Source: Burkholderiales bacterium
GTDB lineage: Bacteria > Pseudomonadota > Gammaproteobacteria > Burkholderiales > Casimicrobiaceae
Length of the DNA stretch: 55,172 nucleotides
NCBI GenBank assembly: GCA_025981645.1
Contig: JAICXH010000006.1
Location: forward strand, 1 to 55,172
Direction: 5' to 3'
Part shown: positions 28,113 to 36,807 of the stretch, piece by piece
Layout: each line of letters begins with the position of its first letter
Numbering within the stretch: position 1 is the stretch's first letter
Notes under the pieces: generated by a model
What the model saw: the letters and a program-made list of their open reading frames with translations, nothing else
The model's database searches: none
Told to the model about the DNA's origin: nothing
Made by a program: the position numbers and the translations under genes

Positions 28113-29141
28113 TCAGCCTCGTGGCAGGTCATCGTCGATGTACGCGCGCACGATCGCCGTGAAATCGCGGTCGCCGTGCATGCCGAGCGCGAGTCCCTTC
28201 TCCGGTGTGAAATTCGCGGGCCAGGTCGACACCATCCGGTCGATCGCCGGATCGCGCTGCCAGCGGACCCGTGCAGCGACCGCTTCGCCGGCGACCTCGC
28301 GCAACGCGTCGACCATCTCGCCGACGCCGACGCAGAGACCCGGAACATTGACGGCGCGCGACTCGCCGAACGACGCACCGTCGGCATCGTGGCCGGCGAT
28401 CAGGTTGGCGATCACCGCGCGCGGAGAGATCACCCACATGCGCGTCCCCGGCGCCACCGGGCACTCGGCATCGGTACCGGAAAGGGGCTCGCGAACAATG
28501 CCGCTCGCGAACGACGACGCGGCGCGGTTCGGCTTGCCGGGGCGGACGGTCACCGTCGGCAGCCGCAGGCTGCGTCCGTCGAGATAACCTTTGCGCGTCA
28601 TGTCGTCGACGAGGAGCTCGGCGATCGCCTTCTGCGCGCCGTACGATGTTTGCGGATGCAGCAGGGCGTCGTCGGGAACCGGGTCGGGTAGCGTGCCGCC
28701 GAACACGGCGAGCGAACTCGCGAAGACGAACTTCGGCGGTCGCGCGATCGCTCGGCAGGCGTCGAGCAGCCGCCGCGTCGCATCGACATTGACCCGCATG
28801 CCGAGGTCGAAGTCGGCCTCGGCTGCGCCGCTGACGACGGCCGCGAGGTGGAATACCGTATCGGTGCCGCCGTCGAGCGCTCGCCCGATCGTCTCCGGGT
28901 CGGTGAGGTCGCCGACGACGGAGGTGATCGCTGGGCGGGCCGTCGCGCTTCCCGAGCCGGCGTCGACGGCAGCCGGATCGCGACCGGCTGGGGCCGATTC
29001 GAGCGGGATCGAGTCGACGGCGACGATCTCGCGAATTGCCCGCGGCGTCCCCTCGGCGTCGACGAGCGTTCCCCGCGCCGCAAGCGCGCGCGCGAGCCGG
29101 GCGCCGAGGAAGCCCCTTGCGCCGGTGATGACGATGCGCAC
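28113..29141 (-). CDS. denD: D-erythronate dehydrogenase-like NAD-dependent SDR
   Basis: 342 residues from a GTG at 29141 with a GAGG site upstream; the longer reading overlaps hemC antisense. [21 protein letters not shown] is the Rossmann motif. [27 protein letters not shown], the active-site SYGAQK (Y-x-x-x-K), [20 protein letters not shown] and IVREPLSG match the DenD group closely. That enzyme oxidises D-erythronate to 2-oxo-tetronate in four-carbon acid-sugar catabolism; its usual partners (OtnK, OtnC, OtnI) are not nearby, so the pathway role is uncertain. Confidence 0.82.
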   Translation of the reverse strand: MRIVITGARGFLGARLARALAARGTLVDAEGTPRAIREIVAVDSIPLESAPAGRDPAAVDAGSGSATARPAITSVVGDLTDPETIGRALDGGTDTVFHLAAVVSGAAEADFDLGMRVNVDATRRLLDACRAIARPPKFVFASSLAVFGGTLPDPVPDDALLHPQTSYGAQKAIAELLVDDMTRKGYLDGRSLRLPTVTVRPGKPNRAASSFASGIVREPLSGTDAECPVAPGTRMWVISPRAVIANLIAGHDADGASFGESRAVNVPGLCVGVGEMVDALREVAGEAVAARVRWQRDPAIDRMVSTWPANFTPEKGLALGMHGDRDFTAIVRAYIDDDLPRG

Positions 29142-29151
29142 GGCCTCATCA

Positions 29152-29157
29152 TATACT
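29152..29157 (+). promoter_or_regulatory. Candidate -10 box (TATACT) immediately before hemC
   Basis: TATACT ends only 8 bp before the hemC ATG. If used, the transcript would be nearly leaderless. It lies in the 24-bp gap between divergent denD and hemC. Confidence 0.4.
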
Positions 29158-29165
29158 CGCGCGAC

Positions 29166-30107
29166 ATGACCGGACCGAACGCGCCGCGCCGGCTCGCCAT
29201 CGCAACGCGCGAGTCCGCCCTTGCCCTGTGGCAGGCCGAGCACGTCCGCGCGCGGCTTGCTGCCCAGTACCCCGGCAGCAGCATCGAGCTCGTCGGCATC
29301 ACGACGCAGGGCGACCGCATCGTCGATCGGCCGCTCGCCGCGATCGGCGGCAAGGGACTGTTCGTGAAGGAGCTCGAGGCCGCGCTCGACGACGGGCGCG
29401 CCGACCTCGCCGTCCATTCGCTGAAAGACGTCCCGATGGACCTTCCGCCCGGGTTCGCGCTTGCTGCGATCACCGCGCGCGATGACCCGCGCGATGCGCT
29501 GGTGTCAACGCGCTACGATAGCCTCGACGCGCTGCCCGCCGATGCGGTGGTCGGCACGTCGAGCCTGCGCCGCGAAGCGCAGCTTCGCGCGAGACATCCC
29601 GGACTGTCGATCGTTTCGCTGCGCGGCAACGTGCACTCGCGGCTGCGCAAGCTCGACGACGGCGCGTACGACGCAATCGTGCTCGCTGCGGCGGGGCTGA
29701 AGCGCCTCGGCCTCGCCTTGCGCATCCGCGCACTCCTCGATCCGGACACGAGCCTGCCGGCGCCGGGGCAGGGAGCGCTCGCCCTCGAATGCCGCGCCGA
29801 CCGCGACGACGTCCGCGCAGCGCTCGCACCGCTCGCCGACTCTGCCGCGACGCTCGCCACCGCAGCCGAGCGCGCGTTCTCGCGCGAACTCGGCGGGAAC
29901 TGCCGCACGCCGCTCGCCGCGTACGCGGAATGGGAGGAAGGGCGGCTGTGGCTGCGCGGCCTCATTGCGAGCCGCGACGGGCGCGACGTGCTGCGCGGGG
30001 AAATCGAAGGGGAGATCGACGACGCCGCCGCCGCCGACGCGCTTGGGCAGACGCTCGCCGACCGTTTCCGGCAGCAGGGGGCACAGCGGTTTGCATCGGT
30101 CGACTGA
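29166..30107 (+). CDS. hemC: Porphobilinogen deaminase (hydroxymethylbilane synthase)
   Basis: 313 residues. [20 protein letters not shown] at the start, [26 protein letters not shown] with the catalytic aspartate region, and C246 in [14 protein letters not shown], the dipyrromethane cofactor attachment site. It polymerises four porphobilinogens to hydroxymethylbilane. hemD follows after 3 bp. The divergent denD leaves only 24 bp for regulation. Confidence 0.96.
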   Translation: MTGPNAPRRLAIATRESALALWQAEHVRARLAAQYPGSSIELVGITTQGDRIVDRPLAAIGGKGLFVKELEAALDDGRADLAVHSLKDVPMDLPPGFALAAITARDDPRDALVSTRYDSLDALPADAVVGTSSLRREAQLRARHPGLSIVSLRGNVHSRLRKLDDGAYDAIVLAAAGLKRLGLALRIRALLDPDTSLPAPGQGALALECRADRDDVRAALAPLADSAATLATAAERAFSRELGGNCRTPLAAYAEWEEGRLWLRGLIASRDGRDVLRGEIEGEIDDAAAADALGQTLADRFRQQGAQRFASVD

Positions 30108-30110
30108 ACG

Positions 30111-30938
30111 ATGAGCGAATTCAGCCCACTCGCGCCTCCGCAGGCGCGGTCGGGACCGCTCGCGGGCGTCGGCGTGATCGTCACGCGGCCGCAGCGGCAG
30201 TCGGCAGCGTTCGCGACGCGCATCGCGACGCTCGGGGCGGCGCCGCTGATCTGGCCCGCAATCGTCATCGTTCCGCCGCTCGACACGGCGCCGCTCGCGC
30301 GCGCCCACGCGACGCTCGCATCGTACGACATCGCCGTGTTCGTCTCGGCCAACGCCGTCGAATACGGTGCGCCGTCGCCGCGTGACTGGCCCGCACACCT
30401 GATTCCGTTCGCTCCGGGGCCGGCAACCGCCGAGGCGCTCGACGGAGTCGGCATCGTCGGCGCGAAGGTTCCGACGACGACGCACGACAGCGAGGGTCTG
30501 CTGCAATTGCCCGAGCTCGCCGAACTCGACGGCAGGCGCGTCGTCGTGTTTCGTGGCGAGGGCGGGCGCGAGTTCCTCGGCAACGCGCTGCGCGCGCGCG
30601 GGGCAGTGGTCGACCACGTCACCTGTTATCGTCGCGTCGCACCAACCGCAGGCACCGAGGGGCTCGTCGAGGCGCTACGGGGCGGTGCGGCGAACGCGTT
30701 GACGATCACTTCCGCCGAGGGTCTCGACAACCTCGTAGCTGCGCTGCCGTCGGAGGGACGCGATCTGCTCACGCGCATACCCGTGTTCGCCGGTCACCCG
30801 CGTATCGCCGAGCGGGCGCGTGAGCGCGGATTGCACGCGGTGGAGGCGACGGGCGGTGACGCCGGCCTTCTCGCCGGCCTCCTCGAATGGTTCCGCACGC
30901 ATCCGCACCCGCGCGCCGGAGCGCCGCCCGGCGCCTGA
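30111..30938 (+). CDS. hemD: Uroporphyrinogen-III synthase
   Basis: 275 residues, starting 3 bp after hemC. The family is weakly conserved but shows GVIVTRPQRQSAAF near the start, FVSANAVEYG, a central DSEGLLQLPEL, VVVFRGEGGREFLG and TITSAEGLDNL. It cyclises hydroxymethylbilane with D-ring inversion. In many proteobacteria hemX and hemY follow directly; here they lie 2.5 kb further on. Confidence 0.93.
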   Translation: MSEFSPLAPPQARSGPLAGVGVIVTRPQRQSAAFATRIATLGAAPLIWPAIVIVPPLDTAPLARAHATLASYDIAVFVSANAVEYGAPSPRDWPAHLIPFAPGPATAEALDGVGIVGAKVPTTTHDSEGLLQLPELAELDGRRVVVFRGEGGREFLGNALRARGAVVDHVTCYRRVAPTAGTEGLVEALRGGAANALTITSAEGLDNLVAALPSEGRDLLTRIPVFAGHPRIAERARERGLHAVEATGGDAGLLAGLLEWFRTHPHPRAGAPPGA

Positions 30939-30993
30939 CGACCGGCGCGATGCGGGCGCCTGGCACTTCGATCGCTCACAAAGGGAGCACGCG

Positions 30994-31938
30994 ATGCACG
31001 ACGTCGACATTCTGATCACGGGATCGGTGCCCCAGCCGCTTCGCGATGCGCTGCACGCCGATTACCGCTGCCACGACCACGCCGGCGGCGACGCCGGGGG
31101 CGTACCGGACGAAGCGGCTGCGCGGATCCGCGCCGTCGTGCAGGGTGGCTGGACCGTCACGCCACCGGCATTGCTCGATCGCCTGCCCGCGCTCGAGCTG
31201 ATCTCGGTGTTCGGGGTCGGCTACGACGGTGTGCCCGTCGACTACTGCCGCCGCCGCGGCTTGCGCGTCACGCACACTCCCGACGTGCTGACCGACGATG
31301 TCGCCGACATCGGGCTCGCGCTCATCCTGATGTCGGTGCGCGAGCTGGTTCGGCTCGATCGTTTCGTCCGAGACGGGCGATGGCTCGCCGCGAGCCCGTC
31401 GCTGACGACGCGCATTGCCGGGCGCACGGCGGGTATTCTCGGCCTCGGCCGGATCGGTACGGCGATCGCGCATCGCGTCGAGGCAATCGGCATGAACGTC
31501 GTCTGGACCGGGCGCAAGCCGCGTGACGTTGCCTGGCGCTACGTTCCCGAGCTCGTCGAACTAGCGCGCGAATCCGACGTGCTCGTCGTCGCCTGTCCGG
31601 GCGGCCCGGCGACGCGCCATCTGGTCGATGCGAAAGTGCTTGCGGCGCTCGGCCCGGAGGGCACGCTTGTCAACATCGCGCGCGGATCGATCGTCGACGA
31701 GGAGGCGCTCGTCCGCGCGCTCGGCGATCGAACGATCAGGGCCGCGGGGCTCGACGTGTACACCGACGAGCCGCGCGTCCCGCAGGCGCTCCTCGAGATG
31801 GACAACGTCGTGCTGCTGCCGCACGTCGGCAGCGCGACGCGCGAGACGCGCAAGGCGATGGCCGATCTCTGCAAGGCGAACGCCGACGCGTGGTTCGAGA
31901 GCGGGCGCGTGCTGACGCTCGTCGCCGAGTTGCGCTGA
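30994..31938 (+). CDS. D-isomer-specific 2-hydroxyacid dehydrogenase (glyoxylate/hydroxypyruvate reductase-like)
   Basis: 314 residues; ATG with GGGAG upstream. It has SVFGVGYDGVPVDYCRRRGL, the NAD(P)-binding GILGLGRIGTAIA, the substrate arginine in NIARGSIVDEEALV, the glutamate in YTDEPRVP, and the catalytic histidine in LLPHVGSATRE. The segment WTGRKPRD after the second strand suggests NADPH use. It would reduce glyoxylate or hydroxypyruvate; the substrate is inferred. The gene interrupts the usual hemCD-hemXY order. Confidence 0.9.
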   Translation: MHDVDILITGSVPQPLRDALHADYRCHDHAGGDAGGVPDEAAARIRAVVQGGWTVTPPALLDRLPALELISVFGVGYDGVPVDYCRRRGLRVTHTPDVLTDDVADIGLALILMSVRELVRLDRFVRDGRWLAASPSLTTRIAGRTAGILGLGRIGTAIAHRVEAIGMNVVWTGRKPRDVAWRYVPELVELARESDVLVVACPGGPATRHLVDAKVLAALGPEGTLVNIARGSIVDEEALVRALGDRTIRAAGLDVYTDEPRVPQALLEMDNVVLLPHVGSATRETRKAMADLCKANADAWFESGRVLTLVAELR

Positions 31939-32838
31939 TCAGCGCGCCGGCTGCGGCGCCGCGCCGCGGTGGAACATCACGACGAAGAGGGCGGTGACGA
32001 CGAACACGAGCGCGACCCATTCACTCGGCCCCGGGCGCTCGCCGAGGAAGGCCATGCCGGCGAATACCCCGGCGACCGGGATCGGCAGCGACAGCAGCGA
32101 CGACAGGCTGACCGGCAGCGAGCGCGCCAGCGTGAACCACGCCCAGTTGGCGAGCAATCCGCCAGGCAGGATGTTGTAGGCGAGTGCGGACCAGCCGCGC
32201 CACGAAAGGCGCGCGAGCTCCGTTGGAAGCGGGGTCGGGTCGAACACCGGGGCGAGCAGCGCCATCGGGATCCAACCCAGGACGATCATCCAGCCGGTCA
32301 GCGCGACCGGAGACATCGGCATTGGCCATCGGCGCAGCAGCGCAGTGCCGAGGCCCCAGCTCAATGCGGCGATCAGGATCATCGCGACGCCGAAGAGCGC
32401 GCCGCCCAGCAGGTGCATCTCGTCGCCGATCAGCACCAGCATGCCGGCCATGCCAAGGGCGAGCCCGACCACTCGGCGCACCGTGAGACGCTCGCCGGCG
32501 ACGATGACCGCGCACAGCGTCGCCCACAGCGGCATCGTGTAGCCGAGGATCGCGCTGCGCCCTGCCGGAAGGTGCTGGACGCCGAACATCACGAAACCGT
32601 TCCAGCCGGCGATGTTGAACAGCGACAGCCAGCCGAGGGGCCGCCACAGCGCACGCGGCACGCGGATCGATTGCCGCTGCGCGAGCGCGATGCCGAGAAG
32701 CCCGATGCCGGCGAACGGGAGCGTCAGCGCGCGGAACGTCAGCGGTGCGATCTCGGCGACGCCGATCTTCATCATCGGCCAGTTGCAACCCCAGAGCAGC
32801 GTCAGCGCGACGACGAGGGAGAACGTTCGCAGGTTCAG
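31939..32838 (-). CDS. EamA/DMT family transporter, apparent CTG start
   Basis: 299 residues if read from CTG at 32838. The first ATG, at 32775, would delete the first transmembrane segment. The in-frame extension LNLRTFSLVVALTLLWGCNWPMMKIG is the conserved DMT N-terminus (SLxxALLWGxNWxxMK). CTG is preceded by CGGAG with a 7-base gap and overlaps the upstream stop as CTGA, like the ATGA junctions elsewhere in the window. Ten hydrophobic helices in two EamA repeats follow (second repeat from about LLGGALFGVAMILIAALSWG). Probably an inner-membrane metabolite exporter; substrate unknown. Confidence 0.85.
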   Translation of the reverse strand: MNLRTFSLVVALTLLWGCNWPMMKIGVAEIAPLTFRALTLPFAGIGLLGIALAQRQSIRVPRALWRPLGWLSLFNIAGWNGFVMFGVQHLPAGRSAILGYTMPLWATLCAVIVAGERLTVRRVVGLALGMAGMLVLIGDEMHLLGGALFGVAMILIAALSWGLGTALLRRWPMPMSPVALTGWMIVLGWIPMALLAPVFDPTPLPTELARLSWRGWSALAYNILPGGLLANWAWFTLARSLPVSLSSLLSLPIPVAGVFAGMAFLGERPGPSEWVALVFVVTALFVVMFHRGAAPQPAR

Positions 32839-33320
32839 GGCCGCGCTCCGAACTTGCTCTGGTGGAGCGCGCGCGCCTGCGTCACCCAGGCATCGCGCCG
32901 GATGCGGCCGGGAAACTCCGGGAGCTTCGCGTCGAAGGCGTCGACGTCGCGCTCGCTCCAGGCGGCGATCTGGCGATAGCTGAAGATGCCGAGCTGCTGC
33001 AGCATGCGCTCCAGCACCGGCCCGACGCCGACGATGAGTTTGAGATCGTCGGGGGCGGTCCGTGCGTCGAGCAGCGGTGGCGGTGCGTCGCGCTCGAGAT
33101 CGACGATGATCTGCCGATACCGCGCGGTGTCGGCGCGCGCGTCGGCGAGCTCGCCGAACAGCCGGTGCCGCTCGGCGGCGAAATCGGCGAGCTCGGAGGA
33201 TTCCGCCGGTGCCGGCGGTTCCCGCGCTTCACGCGTGCCGCGCGCAATCCCCGCGCGGTAGGCGAGGGTCGCCAGCACGATTACGATGACGATCGCCGCG
33301 ACGAGGGCAAGTGGATTCAC
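32835..33320 (-). CDS. Membrane-anchored helix-hairpin-helix domain protein
   Basis: 161 residues. One N-terminal transmembrane helix (ALVAAIVIVIVLATLAYRAG), a charged helix, then a domain DDLKLIVGVGPVLERMLQQL, GIFSYRQIAAWSERDVDAFD and RIRRDAWVTQARAL. This is the helix-hairpin-helix-like module (GVGPxLExxLxxLGI) also found at the ends of some NADH dehydrogenase and ribosomal L21-linked proteins. Function is not established. Coupled to the EamA gene downstream. Confidence 0.75.
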   Translation of the reverse strand: MNPLALVAAIVIVIVLATLAYRAGIARGTREAREPPAPAESSELADFAAERHRLFGELADARADTARYRQIIVDLERDAPPPLLDARTAPDDLKLIVGVGPVLERMLQQLGIFSYRQIAAWSERDVDAFDAKLPEFPGRIRRDAWVTQARALHQSKFGARP

Positions 33321-33417
33321 GGGCGATCGGTGGAATTCGGTGCGCAGGTGCGCCGGGGACGCTGATTGTATGCGCGCACGGGCACCCCCGTCACCGGGAA
33401 CGCCGGTCTGCGGCTGC

Positions 33418-33423
33418 TAGAAT
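33418..33423 (+). promoter_or_regulatory. Candidate -10 box (TAGAAT) of hemX-hemY
   Basis: TAGAAT 19 bp before the hemX ATG in the same GCTAGAATCACCG context as the dusA site. It gives hemXY its own promoter, consistent with separation from hemCD. Confidence 0.4.
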
Positions 33424-33442
33424 CACCGTCAGCGAGCGAACC

Positions 33443-34564
33443 ATGCAAAGCGCCCCCGGCACCGACAGCGATCGCAACGCGGCGCCACCTCGCGAGGGCG
33501 AAGAGCCGGTGCACGCGGACGATTCATCGCGCCGAGAGGCGGGAGGAGGTGCGGGAACGAGCCTCCTGTGGACGGTCGTGCTGATCGCGATCGCCGCCGG
33601 TGTGTGGGGTCTGATCGCTGCACATCGCTCCTCGGTCGCGTTGCAGCGCGCGGTGGCCGAGCGCCTCGCCGCCGCCGACGCTGCCGTCGCGCAGGCGCGC
33701 ACGACCCAGGCGGATCTCGCCAACCAGCTGCGTGCGGCACAGACGAACATCGCGTCGCTCGATGCTCGCGTCGGGGCGTTCCAGGCGCAACAGGCGTCGC
33801 TCGATGCACTCTACCGCGACCTCGCTCCATCGCGCGACGAGCTCGCGCTGACCGAGATCGAGCAGATCCTGGTGCTCGCGAGCCAGCAGTTGAGCCTTGC
33901 CGGCAACGTCCAGGCCGCGCTCACGGCGCTGCAGGTCGCGGACGGCAAGCTGGCTGAGCTCGACCGTCCGCAGTACGGCACGCTGCGCCGCGCGCTTGCG
34001 AAGGACATCGACGCGCTGAAGGCCGTCCCGTACGTCGACGTCACTGGTATCGCGATCAAGCTCGACCAGGTGCTCGCCGCCGTCGACACGTTGCCCCTCG
34101 CGCGCGACGAGCGCGTCGCCCCGCCGGCACCGCCATCCGCTCCGGCGGACGAGCCGGCGTGGCGGCGGTTCCTGTCCGATCTGTGGGCACAGATGCACGA
34201 CATCGTGCGCATCGAGGTGACGAGCCAGCCGGCGGCGCCGCTGCTGACGCCGTCGCAGGCGTTCTTCCTGCGCGAGAACCTGCGCCTGCGCCTGCTGTCG
34301 GCGCGCATCGGCCTCCTGTCGCACAACGAGCGCAGCTTCAAGGCCGATCTTCGCGACGCGATCGCGTGGCTGAACCAGTATTTCGACATCACGTCGCGTC
34401 CGGTGCAGTCGGCGCTCGCGACGCTCGCCCAGCAGCAGCAGGTGACGATGCCGCACGACATGCCCACGCTCGCCGCCAGCCTCGACGCGGTGCGGGCGCT
34501 GCGCGCGGCGGCCGACCGCAGCAACGACCGCGGCGCAGATCCGTCGGCGCTGCGGCCGAAGTAG
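33443..34564 (+). CDS. hemX: HemX-like membrane protein (uroporphyrinogen-III C-methyltransferase-like)
   Basis: 373 residues. A Pro/Glu/Asp-rich cytoplasmic N-terminus, one transmembrane helix (SLLWTVVLIAIAAGVWGLIA, about 40-60), an Ala/Gln coiled coil (about 62-115), then the HemX domain with LALTEIEQILVLASQQLSLAGN and FFLRENLRLRLLSARIGLL. Despite the historical name the protein lacks a methyltransferase fold. It sits 8 bp upstream of hemY. Role in heme synthesis is inferred from linkage. Confidence 0.9.
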   Translation: MQSAPGTDSDRNAAPPREGEEPVHADDSSRREAGGGAGTSLLWTVVLIAIAAGVWGLIAAHRSSVALQRAVAERLAAADAAVAQARTTQADLANQLRAAQTNIASLDARVGAFQAQQASLDALYRDLAPSRDELALTEIEQILVLASQQLSLAGNVQAALTALQVADGKLAELDRPQYGTLRRALAKDIDALKAVPYVDVTGIAIKLDQVLAAVDTLPLARDERVAPPAPPSAPADEPAWRRFLSDLWAQMHDIVRIEVTSQPAAPLLTPSQAFFLRENLRLRLLSARIGLLSHNERSFKADLRDAIAWLNQYFDITSRPVQSALATLAQQQQVTMPHDMPTLAASLDAVRALRAAADRSNDRGADPSALRPK

Positions 34565-34571
34565 TCCCGCC

Positions 34572-35759
34572 ATGCGCGCGCTCGTTGCCTTCCTGCTGCT
34601 CTGCGCCGCGGCGGTGGCGCTCGCGCTGCTGTTCAGGATCGGTGACGGCTACGTGATGCTGGTGTCGCCGCCGTATCGGATCGAGCTGTCGCAGAACGCG
34701 TTCATCGTTGTCGCCGTGCTCGCGTTCGTCGTGCTGTACGGGGTCGTGCGCGCGGTCGTGCGGCTCGCGCGACTGCCAGGCGATGTCCGGGCGGCGCGCC
34801 TGCGCCGCAGGGACGAGAAGCTTCGCAGTCGCGTCGATTCGGCGGTCGTCGCGCTGATCGAGGGCCGGCACGGCAAGGCGCGCCAGTATGCCGAGGAGGC
34901 GCTGGCCATTCCGGGCGCTCCGGCGATGCCCGCGTTGATCGGCGCGCGTGCCGCGCTCGAAACACGCGATTTCGACGGCGCCAAGGCGATGCTCGACCGG
35001 CCCGGCGCGCAGGTGACTCCGCTCGCCGTACCGCGCCTGATGCTCGAGGCCGAGCTGGCCCTCGAGCGCGGCCAGCCGACCGACGCGCTCGCGCGGCTTG
35101 CCGAATTGAAGAGCGAGGCGGGACTGCACACGGCGGCGCAGCGCCTCGAGTTACGCGCGCTCACCGCCGCCGGGCGGCCCGCCGAGGTTCCGGCCCTCGT
35201 CGACAAACTCGTGAAACGCAAGGTCTACGACGCGGCGCAGGGTGCGGCGCTGCGTGCCGCTGCGCACGCCGATACGCTGAAGGGGCTCGCCCACGATCCG
35301 GCCGGTCTTCGCGCGTACTGGGCGCACGTCGCCGAGACCGACCGCGTCCAGCCGGCGGTTGCGCGTGCGGCGGCCCAGTCGTTTCTCGCCGTCAATGCCG
35401 ACCGTGATGCCGCCGAAGTGATTCAGCGGGCGCTCGATCGTAACTGGGACGCGGGGCTCGTGTTGCTCTATGCGCAGTGCCGCAGTCCGGATCCGACGCG
35501 GCAGCTCGAGACCGCGGAACGCTGGCTCACGCGACACAACGGCGATGCGACGCTGCTCTATGTGCTCGGCAAGCTGTGCGAGCGCCAGAAGCTCTGGGGC
35601 AAGGCGCAGACCTACCTCGAGGCGAGCCTCGCGCTCGACAATCACTGGCGTGCGCAGGTTGCGCTCGGCGAGATGCTGGCGAAGCTCGGCCGCCACGACG
35701 AGGCCAATCCGCACCTCGCCGCCGCGCTGCAGCTCGCCCTCGCCGAACTCGGCGACTAG
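34572..35759 (+). CDS. hemY: HemY-like TPR membrane protein
   Basis: 395 residues. Two N-terminal transmembrane helices (about 3-22 and 43-62) flank IGDGYVMLVSPPYRIELS, the HemY_N signature. Helical TPR-type repeats follow, including GDATLLYVLGKLCERQKLWG, LEASLALDNHWRAQVALGEM and LGRHDEANPHLAAAL. It is a porphyrin-pathway-associated protein of undefined activity, not the oxidase of Bacillus that shares the name. Ends in a 4-bp convergent overlap with the reductase gene. Confidence 0.92.
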   Translation: MRALVAFLLLCAAAVALALLFRIGDGYVMLVSPPYRIELSQNAFIVVAVLAFVVLYGVVRAVVRLARLPGDVRAARLRRRDEKLRSRVDSAVVALIEGRHGKARQYAEEALAIPGAPAMPALIGARAALETRDFDGAKAMLDRPGAQVTPLAVPRLMLEAELALERGQPTDALARLAELKSEAGLHTAAQRLELRALTAAGRPAEVPALVDKLVKRKVYDAAQGAALRAAAHADTLKGLAHDPAGLRAYWAHVAETDRVQPAVARAAAQSFLAVNADRDAAEVIQRALDRNWDAGLVLLYAQCRSPDPTRQLETAERWLTRHNGDATLLYVLGKLCERQKLWGKAQTYLEASLALDNHWRAQVALGEMLAKLGRHDEANPHLAAALQLALAELGD

Positions 35760-36784
35760 CGCGGTTCGGTCTCGGCCGCGTAGGTGAAGCTATCGGCGTA
35801 GAAATCGTCGGGCGCGAGTCCGCGCAGCGTCGTGAAATCGCGCCGCGCGGCATCGATCATCGCTGGCGCGCCACAGGCGTACACCTGGTGGCCGGAGAGG
35901 TCGGGGAAATCGGTGAGCACAGCGTGGTGCACGAGGCCGGTGCGGCCAGGCCACGCATCGTCGGGTGCGGGTTCGGAGAGCACCGGGATGAAGGTGAAGT
36001 TCGCGTGCTGCGTCTGCCATGCGCCCGGCAGCCCGGCAAGGTAGAGATCGCGCTTCGCGCGGGCGCCCCAGTAGAGCACGATCTCGCGCGGGATCCGGTG
36101 GAACAGCATGTGCTCGACGATCGCCTTGATCGGCGCGAAGCCGGTCCCGCCGGCGAGAAAGATCACCGGCTTGTCCGAGACCTCGCGCAGGTAGAAGCTG
36201 CCGAGCGGGCCTTCGAGGCGCAGGATCTCGCGCCCGCGATAGCTCGTGAACAGCGGATCGGTGAAGACCCCGCCGGGTGTATGCCGGATGTGCAGTTCGA
36301 GCAGTGCATCGGCATGCGGCGGGGTTGCGATCGAGAAGCTTCGCCGATGGCCGTCCTTCAGCATGAAATCGATGTACTGACCGGGCAAATACTGAAGACG
36401 CTCGTTCGTCGGCAGCTTCAGTCGCACGATCGCGACGTCGGGAGCGGGCTTGTCGATCGACTCGATCCGGCAGGGCAGCCGCTTGATTGCGATGTCGCCC
36501 GCGCGTCGCACTTCGCGCGCCTCGATGACGAGATCGTCCTGTGGGCGCGCGCAGCAGAAGAGCGCGTAGCCCTTCCTCTTGTCGTCGTCGGTCAGCGCGG
36601 AAGCCTGGTAGGCGCCGTAGTCGACGCTACCTTCGATCACCTTGCCCTTGCAACTCCCGCAGGCTCCGTTGCGGCAGCCGTAGGGAATCATCAGATCGGC
36701 GCGCATTGCCGCCTGCAGCACCGTTTCATCGGGCTCGCAGGGAAACGTGTGGCCGCCGGGGCGTGTGGTAATCTGAAACGTCAT
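35756..36784 (-). CDS. Ferredoxin-fused NAD(P)H flavin reductase (CDP-6-deoxy-3,4-glucoseen reductase-like)
   Basis: 342 residues. The N-terminal plant-type [2Fe-2S] ferredoxin domain has CRNGACGSCKGKV and a fourth cysteine in FCCARPQDD. An FAD domain follows (LPGQYIDFMLKDG, RRSFSIATPP) and an NAD domain (VIFLAGGTGFAPIKAIVEH, YWGARAKRDLYL, VYACGAPAMIDAARRDF). Complete electron-transfer chain from NAD(P)H via FAD to an iron-sulfur centre. The usual annotation is AscD-type reductase, but related proteins serve oxygenases, and no deoxysugar genes are adjacent. Divergent from the next gene with a 23-bp gap. Confidence 0.88.
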   Translation of the reverse strand: MTFQITTRPGGHTFPCEPDETVLQAAMRADLMIPYGCRNGACGSCKGKVIEGSVDYGAYQASALTDDDKRKGYALFCCARPQDDLVIEAREVRRAGDIAIKRLPCRIESIDKPAPDVAIVRLKLPTNERLQYLPGQYIDFMLKDGHRRSFSIATPPHADALLELHIRHTPGGVFTDPLFTSYRGREILRLEGPLGSFYLREVSDKPVIFLAGGTGFAPIKAIVEHMLFHRIPREIVLYWGARAKRDLYLAGLPGAWQTQHANFTFIPVLSEPAPDDAWPGRTGLVHHAVLTDFPDLSGHQVYACGAPAMIDAARRDFTTLRGLAPDDFYADSFTYAAETEPR

Positions 36785-36807
36785 CGAGCGATGGGCGTCG
36801 CGGCGGC

